A DNA stretch of 64,000 nt from positions 202,928-266,927 of the forward strand of contig NZ_JAFKCZ010000002.1 of assembly GCF_017255185.1 (NCBI RefSeq), given 5' to 3'. The translations under genes and the position numbers were made by a program. Source of the DNA: Parahaliea mediterranea. GTDB lineage: Bacteria; Pseudomonadota; Gammaproteobacteria; Pseudomonadales; Halieaceae. Shown one piece after another: positions 25,229 through 33,113 of the stretch (position 1 is the first letter of the stretch; each line of letters begins with the position of its first letter). The notes below the pieces were generated by a model. That model made no database searches. It had not been told where the DNA came from and was given only the letters and a program-made list of their open reading frames with translations.

Positions 25229-25871
25229 AACGGGAGTCCGCGACAAAGGGATTGGTCTGTCGCTCCTGGCCGAAGGTCGACGTGGGCCCGTGGCCGGGGA
25301 TGAAGGTGATATCGTCGCCCAGGGGGAACAGCTTGTCGCGGATACTGGCGATCAGCTCATCGTGATTGCCCCGGGGAAAATCGGTACGGCCGATGGAGCC
25401 CTGGAACAATACATCCCCCACCCAGGCCAGGCGCTGGCCCCGGTGCAGGAACACCACATGGCCCGGGGTGTGACCGGGGCAGTGGTAAACCTCCAGCTCC
25501 TGTTCGCCGACGCTCACCGTGTCGCCATCCTCCAGCCAGCGGTCGGGCACGAAGGCGTCGGCGTGGGGAAAGCCCGCCATCTGGCACCACTCGGGCAGTT
25601 TGGCGATCCAGAAGTCATCCTCTTTCTCGGGGCCCTCAATGGGCACCGACAACTGTTGGCGGAGGATGTCCGACGCGGCGCAGTGATCCATGTGGCCGTG
25701 GGTCAACAGGATTTTCTCCACGCTGGCGTCCATCGACTTTACCGCCTCGAGGATGCGCTCCACATCCCCACCGGGATCGACGATGGCCGCCTTGCCGGTG
25801 GTTTCGCACTTGAGGATGGAGCAATTCTGCTGGTAGGCCGTCACCGGCACGATACTGACTTTAATCGACAT
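25221..25871 (-). CDS. MBL-fold metallo-hydrolase (glyoxalase-II-like)
   Basis: The product is 216 residues. The metal-binding THGHMDH motif (H-x-H-x-D-H) sits near residue 59, followed by GHTPGH and IPGHGP for the remaining ligands. The N-terminal MSIKVSIVPVTAYQQNCSIL and VDPGGD near residue 33 are typical of the YcbL/glyoxalase-II-like branch that hydrolyses thioesters such as S-lactoylglutathione. The exact substrate cannot be read. The start ATG at 25871 was taken because the fold begins there; an open frame upstream belongs to noise. It is downstream of the symporter gene (43 bp gap) and overlaps the DUF2288 gene. Confidence 0.87.
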   Translation of the reverse strand: MSIKVSIVPVTAYQQNCSILKCETTGKAAIVDPGGDVERILEAVKSMDASVEKILLTHGHMDHCAASDILRQQLSVPIEGPEKEDDFWIAKLPEWCQMAGFPHADAFVPDRWLEDGDTVSVGEQELEVYHCPGHTPGHVVFLHRGQRLAWVGDVLFQGSIGRTDFPRGNHDELIASIRDKLFPLGDDITFIPGHGPTSTFGQERQTNPFVADSRYG

Positions 25872-25914
25872 GCATACTTCTCTGGCTGTTCGGCGGTGCG
25901 CGCTGCGCCCGCCG

Positions 25915-27234
25915 TCAGGATTTGGAGGCGGCTTCCGGAGCCGCCACTTCGTCGCGGTCGGGCTCGAGGTCCGCCCTGGGATTGAGGAACACCCGCTCGT
26001 CGAAGTGGTTTTCGCTCTTGCCCACCACCACGGCGACGGTGGCGTCCCCGGTGACATTGACCGCGGTGCGCACCATGTCCAGCAGGCGGTCGACGCCGAT
26101 GATCATGGCGATACCCTCCACCGGCAGGCCCGCCTGGTCCAGCACCATGGCCAGGGTGATCAGACCCACCCCCGGCACCGCGGCGGTGCCGATGGAGGCC
26201 AGGGTGGCGGTCAGAATCACGGTGATGTAGGCGCTGAGCGGCAGATCGACGCCGTAGACCTGGGCGATGAACACGGTCGCCACCCCCTGCATGATCGCGG
26301 TGCCGTCCATGTTGATGGTCGCCCCCAGGGGCACGGTAAAACCGGCCACCGAGTTGTGCACCCCCAGGCGCCGCTCGACGGTGCGCAGGGTGATGGGCAG
26401 GGTGGCGCCGGAAGAGGCGGTACTGAAGGCGAAAGCCCACACCGAGCGCATCTTCTGCATCATGATCTTCGGTGACACCCCGGCCAGGGTCTTGAGGATA
26501 ACGCTGTAGGCCACGGTGGCGTGGATCAACAGCACCCCCAGCACCGTCAGGAAGTAGGCCCCGAGATCGACGATGGCGCTAAAGCCCATGTCCGAGAACA
26601 GGGTCGCCAGCAGCGCGAACACACCGTAGGGCGCCAGCCCCATGAGGATACCCACCATGCGCATGATGACTTCCTCGAGATCGCGGAAGAAATCGGCGAT
26701 GCGGCGACCGGCGTCACCGGCGTGGGAAATGGCGTAGCCGAACAGCAGCGCAAACACGATGATCTGCAGCATCTTGCCCTCGGCCATGGCCGCCACCGGG
26801 TTGGAGGGCACGATGTTGGCCAGCACATCCACCAACGGCGGCGGCTGGGTGGCCTCGAACTCCGCGGTGCCCGGCAGGGAAACATGGGTACCCGGCCCCA
26901 CCAGCACCGCGGCCACCAGCGCCGTGGAAATGGCGATGGCCGTGGTGCCGAGGTACAGCACCAGGGTCTTGGCGGCAATCGGCCCCATGCGGGCGCTGTC
27001 GCCCAGCGAACTGGAGCCGCAGATCAACGACACCAGCACCAGCGGCACCACCAGCAGCTTGAGCGAGGCGATGAACACCCGGCCTACCAGGTCCAGTACC
27101 CCGCCCACGACGTAGTCCCGGATCACTGTATGAAACCCCTCGGAGATACCCGTACTGTCGAGTATGAGGTCCAACAGGGAGCCGAACAGAATGCCGGCCA
27201 CCATGGCGATCAGGATGCGATTGGTCAAACTCAT
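25915..27234 (-). CDS. Dicarboxylate/amino-acid:cation symporter (DAACS family, GltP/DctA-like)
   Basis: The product is 439 residues with about eight membrane spans plus re-entrant loops. Family marks are SSGATLPITLRTVERRLGVH (Ser-rich loop HP1 region), the conserved GATINMDGTAIMQGVATVFIAQ with NMDGT, and LTATLASIGTAAVPGVGLI. Members of this family take up glutamate, aspartate or C4-dicarboxylates with Na+ or H+; the substrate here is not resolved. Periplasmic loop and C-terminal tail are acidic. It is upstream of the MBL hydrolase gene on the same strand. Confidence 0.92.
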   Translation of the reverse strand: MSLTNRILIAMVAGILFGSLLDLILDSTGISEGFHTVIRDYVVGGVLDLVGRVFIASLKLLVVPLVLVSLICGSSSLGDSARMGPIAAKTLVLYLGTTAIAISTALVAAVLVGPGTHVSLPGTAEFEATQPPPLVDVLANIVPSNPVAAMAEGKMLQIIVFALLFGYAISHAGDAGRRIADFFRDLEEVIMRMVGILMGLAPYGVFALLATLFSDMGFSAIVDLGAYFLTVLGVLLIHATVAYSVILKTLAGVSPKIMMQKMRSVWAFAFSTASSGATLPITLRTVERRLGVHNSVAGFTVPLGATINMDGTAIMQGVATVFIAQVYGVDLPLSAYITVILTATLASIGTAAVPGVGLITLAMVLDQAGLPVEGIAMIIGVDRLLDMVRTAVNVTGDATVAVVVGKSENHFDERVFLNPRADLEPDRDEVAAPEAASKS

Positions 27235-27288
27235 GTCTGCGTCTTCAATGTTATGATTTTGGGAGGACTGGTGCCGGGGAGAAGGTCC

Positions 27289-27549
27289 CTACTCCCCGGT
27301 ACCGCCGGACTCGCAACCCCCGCGCCGGTAGGCGGCGACGGCGTCGTGGGCACAGGCGTTGCAAGGCGATGAATAGTCCTCGCGCCCGCCGTCCGCCAGC
27401 TCGCCGCATACCGGGTCGTACTCCATGGTACAGACCTGGGGGCGCGTTTGGCCGCACTGGGTGGTCAGGGACTGCACCGGCGCCGGCGGGCTGCTGGCGC
27501 TACAGGCGCCCACGAGGGCCAGCATCGTGAGCAACAGGGCTCGCGGCAT
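27289..27549 (-). CDS. Kazal-like domain lipoprotein
   Basis: The product is 86 residues. The signal peptide MPRALLLTMLALVGAC has lipobox VGAC (Cys16). The mature part has CGQTRPQVCTMEYDPVCGEL, SSPCNACAHDAV and RRGGC. The Cys spacing and the motif VCTMEYDPVCG match Kazal-type protease-inhibitor folds. Such bacterial proteins may inhibit host or competitor serine proteases. The start ATG at 27549 was chosen over an upstream TTG because GGAGG lies about 8 bases before it. It is unlinked to its neighbours. Confidence 0.8.
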   Translation of the reverse strand: MPRALLLTMLALVGACSASSPPAPVQSLTTQCGQTRPQVCTMEYDPVCGELADGGREDYSSPCNACAHDAVAAYRRGGCESGGTGE

Positions 27550-27699
27550 AGAAAAAGCCTCCAAGGCGGCTCGAATTCCAAAGCTGCAAGCCTAACACTG
27601 TCGTCGCCCGAGCGCAGCCGCGATTGCCCGCGGAGGGCCGTCGGCAAGGCGTTTTCGACGCCTGGGATCGGGCGGCCGCCACCGGGGCGGCGGCAAAAC

Positions 27700-28539
27700 T
27701 CAGGCGAAGCGGCCCTCCTGGTAATCGCGGATGGCCTGCTCGATCTCCTCGGGCGTGTTCATCACGAAGGGGCCGTAGTGGGCCACCGGCTCGCGCAGCG
27801 GCGTGCCGCGCAGCACCAGCAGGCGGGCACCCTGGGGGCCGGCCTGCAGCATCCATTGCTCCCCGGCGCCGGTGATCAGCATGTGGCGCGCGGGCACAAC
27901 CTCGCCCCCGTGGGCGATGCCGCCGCCGTAGATATAGGCCATGACCGAGTGCCCGGCCCCGGTTTCCAGCGCGGCGCTCGCGCCGGCTTGCAGCTCGAGG
28001 TCCAGCACGCCCGCCCGGGGCGCCAGTTCCCGCAACGGCCCGGTGGCATCAGTGCCGGATACGGTCCAGGCCCCCGCCACGGCGGTGGCGGTGAAGCCCT
28101 CCCCCGACCAGGTGGCCAGCTCCGCGGCGGGAATATCCCGATAGCGCGGCGCCGACATTTTCTCCGCCGCCGGCAGGTTTACCCACAGCTGGAAACCGTG
28201 CAGGCCCTGGGTGTCCTGGGTGGGCATTTCCGAGTGAATAATGCCCCGCCCGGCGGACATCCACTGGGCGCCACCGCCGCGGATCTCCCCGCGGTTGCCC
28301 CGGCTGTCCTCGTGGACGATGCCGCCCCGCTTCATGTAAGTGAGTGTTTGCATACCCCGATGCGGATGCGGTGGAAAGCCACCGGCAAAATCCTCGCGAA
28401 ACTCCGAGCGCAGCTCGTCGAGCATCAGGATCGGGTCCATGCCCGCGTGCCGCATGCCGGCGACGCGCTGGATGGCGACCCCGTCGCCGTCGCGGCCGGC
28501 GTGGGCGGGGCGGATTTCACGTATGGTGCGCTGTGTCAT
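27700..28539 (-). CDS. Pirin family protein
   Basis: The product is 279 residues of the bicupin family. The N-terminal cupin contains GGFPPHPHRGMQTLTYM with the metal-binding His pair and HRG. EIRGGGAQWMSAGRGIIHSEMP is the classical pirin signature. The C-terminal cupin is present with LAPRAGVLDLELQAGASAALETG. Some pirins show quercetin dioxygenase activity. The start ATG at 28539 has AGGAGG 7 bases upstream. It is divergent from a LysR regulator, with the shared intergenic region holding a TTCGA palindrome, so LysR control is likely. Confidence 0.92.
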   Translation of the reverse strand: MTQRTIREIRPAHAGRDGDGVAIQRVAGMRHAGMDPILMLDELRSEFREDFAGGFPPHPHRGMQTLTYMKRGGIVHEDSRGNRGEIRGGGAQWMSAGRGIIHSEMPTQDTQGLHGFQLWVNLPAAEKMSAPRYRDIPAAELATWSGEGFTATAVAGAWTVSGTDATGPLRELAPRAGVLDLELQAGASAALETGAGHSVMAYIYGGGIAHGGEVVPARHMLITGAGEQWMLQAGPQGARLLVLRGTPLREPVAHYGPFVMNTPEEIEQAIRDYQEGRFA

Positions 28540-28614
28540 GGTCAGTCCTCCTGTGATGACCACAGGGTAGGCTCGTTTTTATAGAACAAAAAGCGCATAA
28601 TTTCGCCAATCTGG

Positions 28615-28629
28615 TTCGACTAAATCGAA
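28615..28629. promoter_or_regulatory. Candidate LysR operator between pirin and lysR genes
   Basis: TTCGACTAAATCGAA is a perfect 5-bp inverted repeat with a 5-bp centre and fits the T-N11-A LysR-box shape. It lies immediately before the regulator's start and within the divergent promoter region. Confidence 0.45.
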
Positions 28630-28633
28630 TGGT

Positions 28634-29533
28634 GTGAGAATGAACCGCACGACACTCGAGCAGTGGCGCATGCTGCAAGCCGTGGTGGAACACGGTGGCT
28701 TCGCCCAGGCCGCGGCCGCCATCCATAAAAGCCAGTCCACCATCAACCACGCGGTGCACAAGTTGCAGGGCCAGCTGGGCCTGCCCCTGCTGGAGGTCGT
28801 GGGCCGCAAGGCGCAACTCACCGAGGCCGGGGCGCTGATGCTGCGCCGGGCGCAGCAGTTGCTGGACCAGGCCGGCCAGCTCGAGGAACTCGCCGACAGC
28901 CTGGCGGTGGGCACCGAGGCGGAGATCCGCATCGCGGTCGATGAGATTTTTCCCTACGAGCAGCTGGCCTGCGCGCTGCACGAACTGTCCCGGGAGTTTC
29001 CCAACACCCGCGTGCAGCTGTTCGAGACCGTGCTGTCCGGGGGTCCGGAAATGCTGGTCGGGGGCCGTGTGGACCTGCTGATCGCCGGCAGCGTGCCCCA
29101 GGGCTTCCTCGGCGAGCCGCTGATGCGGGCGGCCTTTGTCGCGGTCACTCACCCCGGGCACCCGCTGCTGCAATTACAGCGTGCGCTGAGCCTGCAGGAC
29201 CTGGCCACCCACCGCCAGATTGTGGTGCGCGACTCGGCCCTGGCGCGCAATGTGGACTCCGGCTGGCTGGGCGCCGAACAGCGCTGGACCGTCACCCATA
29301 TCGCCACCTCGGTGGACATGATCCGCCGCGGCATGGGCTTCGCCTGGCTGCCCCGCTCGCGGGTCGACAGCCTGCTCGCCGAGGGCGCGCTGGCGGCGCT
29401 GCCCCTGCGCCAGGGCGCGGAGCGCTACGCCGAACTGTACCTGACCCACGCCGACCCGGAGAAAGCCGGCCCCGCCGGCACGCGGCTGGCGGCCCTGCTG
29501 CGCGAGGCCGTGGCGGACACGGGCGGGAATTGA
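28634..29533 (+). CDS. LysR family transcriptional regulator
   Basis: The product is 299 residues with an N-terminal winged helix-turn-helix (LEQWRMLQAVVEHGGFAQAAAAIHKSQSTINHAVHKLQ, about residues 7-47). The effector-binding part begins AEIRIAVDEIFPYEQL and ends at DMIRRGMGFAWLPRSRV. It is probably an activator or repressor of the divergent pirin gene and of the doxX-gst pair downstream. The start could be the GTG at 28634 or the ATG at 28640; there is no strong Shine-Dalgarno. Confidence 0.9.
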   Translation: MRMNRTTLEQWRMLQAVVEHGGFAQAAAAIHKSQSTINHAVHKLQGQLGLPLLEVVGRKAQLTEAGALMLRRAQQLLDQAGQLEELADSLAVGTEAEIRIAVDEIFPYEQLACALHELSREFPNTRVQLFETVLSGGPEMLVGGRVDLLIAGSVPQGFLGEPLMRAAFVAVTHPGHPLLQLQRALSLQDLATHRQIVVRDSALARNVDSGWLGAEQRWTVTHIATSVDMIRRGMGFAWLPRSRVDSLLAEGALAALPLRQGAERYAELYLTHADPEKAGPAGTRLAALLREAVADTGGN

Positions 29534-29624
29534 GCGACCAAACCCATGGGCGCCGATGTCCTCGCCACCAAATATTCGCTTTTATCGAAATATTACTCCG
29601 TTTTTATCCGATTTTAATTCTTCT

Positions 29625-29634
29625 ATTTCGAAAT
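29625..29634. promoter_or_regulatory. AT-rich promoter region with TCGAA palindrome before doxX
   Basis: The 10-bp palindrome ATTTCGAAAT, in an AT-rich stretch (about 29570-29640) rare in this GC-rich window, precedes doxX. A further ATCGAAA is at 29584-29590. The shared TCGAA core with the operator near 28620 suggests common LysR control. Confidence 0.4.
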
Positions 29635-29688
29635 TAGTCTACTCCCACCTGGCGCGATATCCGCGCAAGAACACATGGAGACAGACTG

Positions 29689-30144
29689 ATGACCAACACC
29701 GATCACAACACCAATCGCGCCGACTGGCTACTGCCCTACCTCCCCGCGGGGGCAATCGATTTCGCCGGCCGCAGCATGCTGGCCCTGCTGTTCATCCTCG
29801 CCGGCTACGGCAAGATCGGCGGCTACGAGGGCAACCTGGCCTACATGGCCAGCGTCGGCCTGCCGGGCTTCCTGCTGCCGCCCACCATCGTCCTGGAGCT
29901 GGTCGGTGGCCTCGCCCTGGTGGCGGGCTTCCAGACCCGTCTGGTGGCCCTGGGCCTGGCCCTGTTCAGCCTGGCCTCGGCGCTGTTGTTCCACGCCCAG
30001 CTGGGTGACCAGATCCAGTTCATCATGTTCTTCAAGAACGTGGCCATGGCCGGCGGCCTGCTGTTGGTGGCGGGCAAGCCACTGGGCAGCTGGACACTCG
30101 ACCGTAAACTGGGCGCCCGAGGCGCCCCGGCGCAAGGAGAATAA
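29689..30144 (+). CDS. DoxX family membrane protein
   Basis: The product is 151 residues with four membrane helices (FAGRSMLALLFILAGYGKIGG, then LLPPTIVLELVGGLALVAG, LVALGLALFSLASALLFHAQ, MAGGLLLVAGKPLG). The family signature LLFILAGYGKI, and the QFIMFFKNVAMAGG stretch, are typical DoxX. Such proteins often take part in redox or detoxification functions. It is 3 bp upstream of the glutathionyl-hydroquinone reductase gene, so the two form an operon likely controlled by the LysR regulator upstream. Confidence 0.9.
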   Translation: MTNTDHNTNRADWLLPYLPAGAIDFAGRSMLALLFILAGYGKIGGYEGNLAYMASVGLPGFLLPPTIVLELVGGLALVAGFQTRLVALGLALFSLASALLFHAQLGDQIQFIMFFKNVAMAGGLLLVAGKPLGSWTLDRKLGARGAPAQGE

Positions 30145-30146
30145 CC

Positions 30147-31118
30147 ATGGGAATGCTTGTTGATGGCCAGTGGCGGGACGTGTGGTACGACACCCGCTCA
30201 AGCGGCGGACAATTCGTGCGCGAGGACGCCCGCTTCCGGCACTGGGTGACCGCGGATGGCGGCCCGGGGCCGGAAGGTGAGGGAGGCTTCGCCGCCGAAG
30301 CGGGCCGCTACCATCTCTACGTGTCGCTGGCCTGTCCCTGGGCCCACCGCACACTGATCATGCGCGAGCTCAAGGACCTCGCCGGGCTGATCGACGTGTC
30401 GGTGGTCAGCCCCTACATGCTGGAACAGGGCTGGAGCTTCGACCGGGCCGAGGGCAGCACCGGCGACCGGGTGGCCGGCCACGACTACCACCACCAGGTC
30501 TATACCAGCGCCCGACCCGACTACACCGGCCGCGTCACCGTGCCGGTGCTGTGGGACAGGGAACGCGCGACTATCGTCAACAACGAGTCGGCGGAGATCC
30601 TGCGCATGTTCAACAGCGCCTTCGACGACCTGACCGGCAACACGCAAGACTACTACCCGGCGGACCTGCGCGGCGACATCGACGCCTGGAACGCGCGCAT
30701 CTACGGGGCCATCAACAACGGGGTCTACCGCGCCGGTTTCGCCACCGAACAGGCGGCCTACGAGGAGGCCTACCGGGCGCTGTTTGCCGAGCTGGACCAC
30801 ATCGACGCTCACCTGGGCCGGCACCGCTACCTCGCCGGCGACCGGCTGACCGAGGCGGATATCCGCCTGTTCACCACCCTGATCCGCTTCGACGCGGTGT
30901 ATCACGGGCACTTCAAGTGCAACCGCCAACGCCTGGAAGACTACACCCACCTGCCGGGCTATGTGCGCGATATCTACCAGCTGCCGGGCGTGGCGGGCAC
31001 GGTGGACTTCCACCATATCAAGACCCACTACTACGGCTCCCACGGCACCATCAACCCGACCGGTATCGTGCCCGCGGGGCCGGACATCGACTACCTCCGT
31101 CCCCATGGCCGGGGCTAG
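30147..31118 (+). CDS. yqjG: Glutathionyl-hydroquinone reductase (YqjG-type glutathione S-transferase)
   Basis: The product is 323 residues. The catalytic Cys is in YVSLACPWAHRTLIM (about residue 63), as expected for Xi-class GSTs. These reduce glutathionyl-hydroquinones with glutathione. Later motifs are RVTVPVLWDRERATIVNNESAEILRMFNSAF and the C-terminal helical domain LTEADIRLFTTLIRFDAVYHGHFKCN. Total length matches E. coli YqjG. It overlaps the convergent SixA-like gene within a single CTAG at the stop codons. Confidence 0.93.
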   Translation: MGMLVDGQWRDVWYDTRSSGGQFVREDARFRHWVTADGGPGPEGEGGFAAEAGRYHLYVSLACPWAHRTLIMRELKDLAGLIDVSVVSPYMLEQGWSFDRAEGSTGDRVAGHDYHHQVYTSARPDYTGRVTVPVLWDRERATIVNNESAEILRMFNSAFDDLTGNTQDYYPADLRGDIDAWNARIYGAINNGVYRAGFATEQAAYEEAYRALFAELDHIDAHLGRHRYLAGDRLTEADIRLFTTLIRFDAVYHGHFKCNRQRLEDYTHLPGYVRDIYQLPGVAGTVDFHHIKTHYYGSHGTINPTGIVPAGPDIDYLRPHGRG

Positions 31119-31618
31119 TCCCCGGGCAGCTCCTTGGGGAACAGTCGCCGCGCCAGCCTGGCGGGCCGCTCCCCCAGGTGGGCCCAACTCGCCCCCGGGC
31201 ACTCGATGCGCACGTAGCCCGCGGTGGGCAGGTTGGCCAGGCCATCCCCCGCCACCAGGGTATTGACCAGGTCGGTGAGCGCCGGGTTGTGGCCGATGAT
31301 GAACAGCGCCAGGTGCCGGTCGTCCTGGCGCCGCACCCAGTCGAGCAGGTCGTCGCCGTCGAAGGTGTAGAGGTCTTCCTCGGTGTAGTGACGGCAGTCC
31401 GCGAGCGCCGGCCAGCCCCGGCACAGGCCCTCCAGGGTCAACTGCGCCCGCCTGGCGGGGCTGAGCGCGACACTCATCGGCGGCAGGATGTGCGACAGCG
31501 CCTCGCCCATGCGCGGCGCGTCGCGCTGGCCGCGCTTGTTGAGGCCGCGCTCCCGGTCGGGCTGCCCCGGTTTGTCCCAGGAAGACTTGGCGTGGCGCAG
31601 CAGGTGCAGGGTTTTCAT
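31115..31618 (-). CDS. SixA-like histidine phosphatase
   Basis: The product is 167 residues of the histidine phosphatase superfamily. LLRHAKSSWD (RH motif, catalytic His near residue 8), GLNKRGQRDAPRMGEAL and FIIGHNPALTDLV (second His) are seen. In E. coli SixA acts on phosphohistidine in signalling proteins. The start ATG at 31618 was chosen because the RH motif normally lies within the first 10 residues; the open frame upstream is unsupported. It is convergent with the glutathionyl-hydroquinone reductase. Confidence 0.88.
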   Translation of the reverse strand: MKTLHLLRHAKSSWDKPGQPDRERGLNKRGQRDAPRMGEALSHILPPMSVALSPARRAQLTLEGLCRGWPALADCRHYTEEDLYTFDGDDLLDWVRRQDDRHLALFIIGHNPALTDLVNTLVAGDGLANLPTAGYVRIECPGASWAHLGERPARLARRLFPKELPGD

Positions 31619-32033
31619 TGCGGTATCGGCCACGGTGGAATCCACGCCAGTGTATGCCCGATGACCACCCCGTGGGAATGGCCGCGACACCTGTGTGAAC
31701 AGCGCGGTTCAAGGGCGCCTGTCCGGCGGCGTCTTGCGTTTGCCCCACTTACTGGCTAGAGTCAAACACGTTGTCAGTGGTTGCTGTACCCGGTCGATGA
31801 CTTTCCCCGGCGGCGTTTAGCGGGGGCGAGTGATCTCCATCGAGGCCTTGCAGGCGTAGTGGAGTTCCGATGTCGAGACACGAAACAGTGGCGCCCCAAT
31901 CGCAGACAGATCGCCAGCCGCGACCTGCCCGGGCCCCTCGTGTCGATCGCAACCCGCCGCACGGCATTTCTTATCCCGACCGGCACGCCTCGCTTTTTCC
32001 ACCCGCTCCCATCACCACGGGGAGGCCACCGGT
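31619..32033. other. Intergenic region before the nuo operon
   Basis: This 415-bp stretch holds no convincing gene. Small overlapping frames in it have no family resemblance or good ribosome sites. It contains the likely nuo promoter (see the separate entry) and a long untranslated leader of about 270 bases before nuoA. That length leaves room for leader regulation, but no known riboswitch is apparent. Confidence 0.6.
31734..31762 (+). promoter_or_regulatory. Candidate sigma-70 promoter for nuo operon
   Basis: TTGCGT, a 17-bp spacer and TAGAGT form a plausible -35/-10 pair on the + strand about 270 bp before nuoA. No expression evidence exists here, and it could be chance. Confidence 0.3.
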
Positions 32034-32465
32034 TTGAGTGACGGCCATTCCCTGCTGCCCTTCCTGGTGTACTTCATCGCGGTGCTGCTATTGGTGGCGA
32101 CCATGCTGGTGCTGTCCTGGCTGCTCGGCCAGCAACGCGCCAGCCGCGCCACCAATATGCCCTTCGAGTCAGGCATCCTGCCGGTGGGCAGTTCGCAGAT
32201 CCAGATGTCGGCGGAGTTCTACCTGATCGCGATATTTTTCGTGATCTTCGATCTCGAGACCGTATTCATCTTCGCCTGGGCGGTCGCCTTCTTCGAACTC
32301 GGCTGGGAGGGCTACATCGCGGTGGGCGTGTTCATCGCCGTCCTGGCGGTGGCCCTGGTCTACGAGCTCGGCACCGGCGCCCTGGACTGGGGCGTGAAGG
32401 CGCGCAAGCCACTGCCCACGGCGGCGGTGGCAGTGCGAGCGGCCCCGGGGGAGAGCGCCGGCTGA
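32034..32465 (+). CDS. nuoA: NADH-quinone oxidoreductase subunit A
   Basis: This small inner-membrane subunit of complex I has 143 residues with three membrane helices. Family signature [35 protein letters not shown] is visible. It includes the loop Cys-free variant E-S-G and the conserved D-L-E. The start is a TTG at 32034 with GGAGG 8 bases upstream, the first gene of the 13-gene nuo operon. The C-terminal 25 residues are a less conserved tail. The stop overlaps nuoB by one base. Confidence 0.95.
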   Translation: MSDGHSLLPFLVYFIAVLLLVATMLVLSWLLGQQRASRATNMPFESGILPVGSSQIQMSAEFYLIAIFFVIFDLETVFIFAWAVAFFELGWEGYIAVGVFIAVLAVALVYELGTGALDWGVKARKPLPTAAVAVRAAPGESAG

Positions 32466-33106
32466 TGGAGTGGAACCTGACACGACCGGAGGACCTGATC
32501 GCCAGCCAGCCGGGAGGGAACCAGGGCGTGGAGGCGCAGGTCAGGCGCAACGTGTTCTTCGCCACCCTGGAAGACCTCGTCGCCTGGGGCCGGGCCCACT
32601 CCCTGTGGCCCTTCAACTTCGGCCTGTCCTGCTGCTACGTGGAGATGGCGACGTCCTTCACCAGCCGCCACGACATCGCCCGCTTCGGCTCGGAGGTGAT
32701 CCGCGCCACACCGCGACAGGCGGACCTGATGGTGATCTCCGGTACCGTGTTCCGCAAAATGGCGCCGGTGGTGCAGCACCTCTACGACCAGTTGCTGGAA
32801 CCACGCTGGATCATTTCCATGGGCTCCTGCGCCAATTCCGGCGGCATGTACGACATCTACAGCGTGGTCCAGGGCGTGGACAAATTCATTCCGGTGGACG
32901 TGTACGTGCCGGGCTGCCCGCCGCGTCCGGAGGCGCTGATGCAGGGCCTGATGATGCTGCAGGACGCCATCGAGCAGGAGCGCCGCCCCCTGAGCTGGGT
33001 GGTGGGCGACCAGGGCGTGTACCGGCAGGCGCCGGTGTCCAACCGCGACCGCCTGCAACAGGAACGCAACCGGGCGACCCAGCTGCGCGCGCCCGACGGG
33101 GTATAG
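32465..33106 (+). CDS. nuoB: NADH-quinone oxidoreductase subunit B
   Basis: This is the 213-residue peripheral subunit carrying the N2 [4Fe-4S] cluster next to the quinone site. Cluster ligands are in LSCCYVEM (CC pair), GSCANSGG and [11 protein letters not shown]. It has the usual family length and no membrane spans. The ATG overlaps the nuoA stop (TGATG). The C-terminal tail after residue 190 is charged and variable as in other members. Confidence 0.97.
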   Translation: MEWNLTRPEDLIASQPGGNQGVEAQVRRNVFFATLEDLVAWGRAHSLWPFNFGLSCCYVEMATSFTSRHDIARFGSEVIRATPRQADLMVISGTVFRKMAPVVQHLYDQLLEPRWIISMGSCANSGGMYDIYSVVQGVDKFIPVDVYVPGCPPRPEALMQGLMMLQDAIEQERRPLSWVVGDQGVYRQAPVSNRDRLQQERNRATQLRAPDGV

Positions 33107-33113
33107 GCCGAGC

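Noticed and set aside
30198..31748. 516-codon frame antisense to the quinone reductase
   Set aside because: It is in the shadow of real genes and joins unrelated antisense stretches.
31781..32041. 86-codon frame upstream of nuoA
   Set aside because: No Shine-Dalgarno or family features; it overlaps the nuoA start region.
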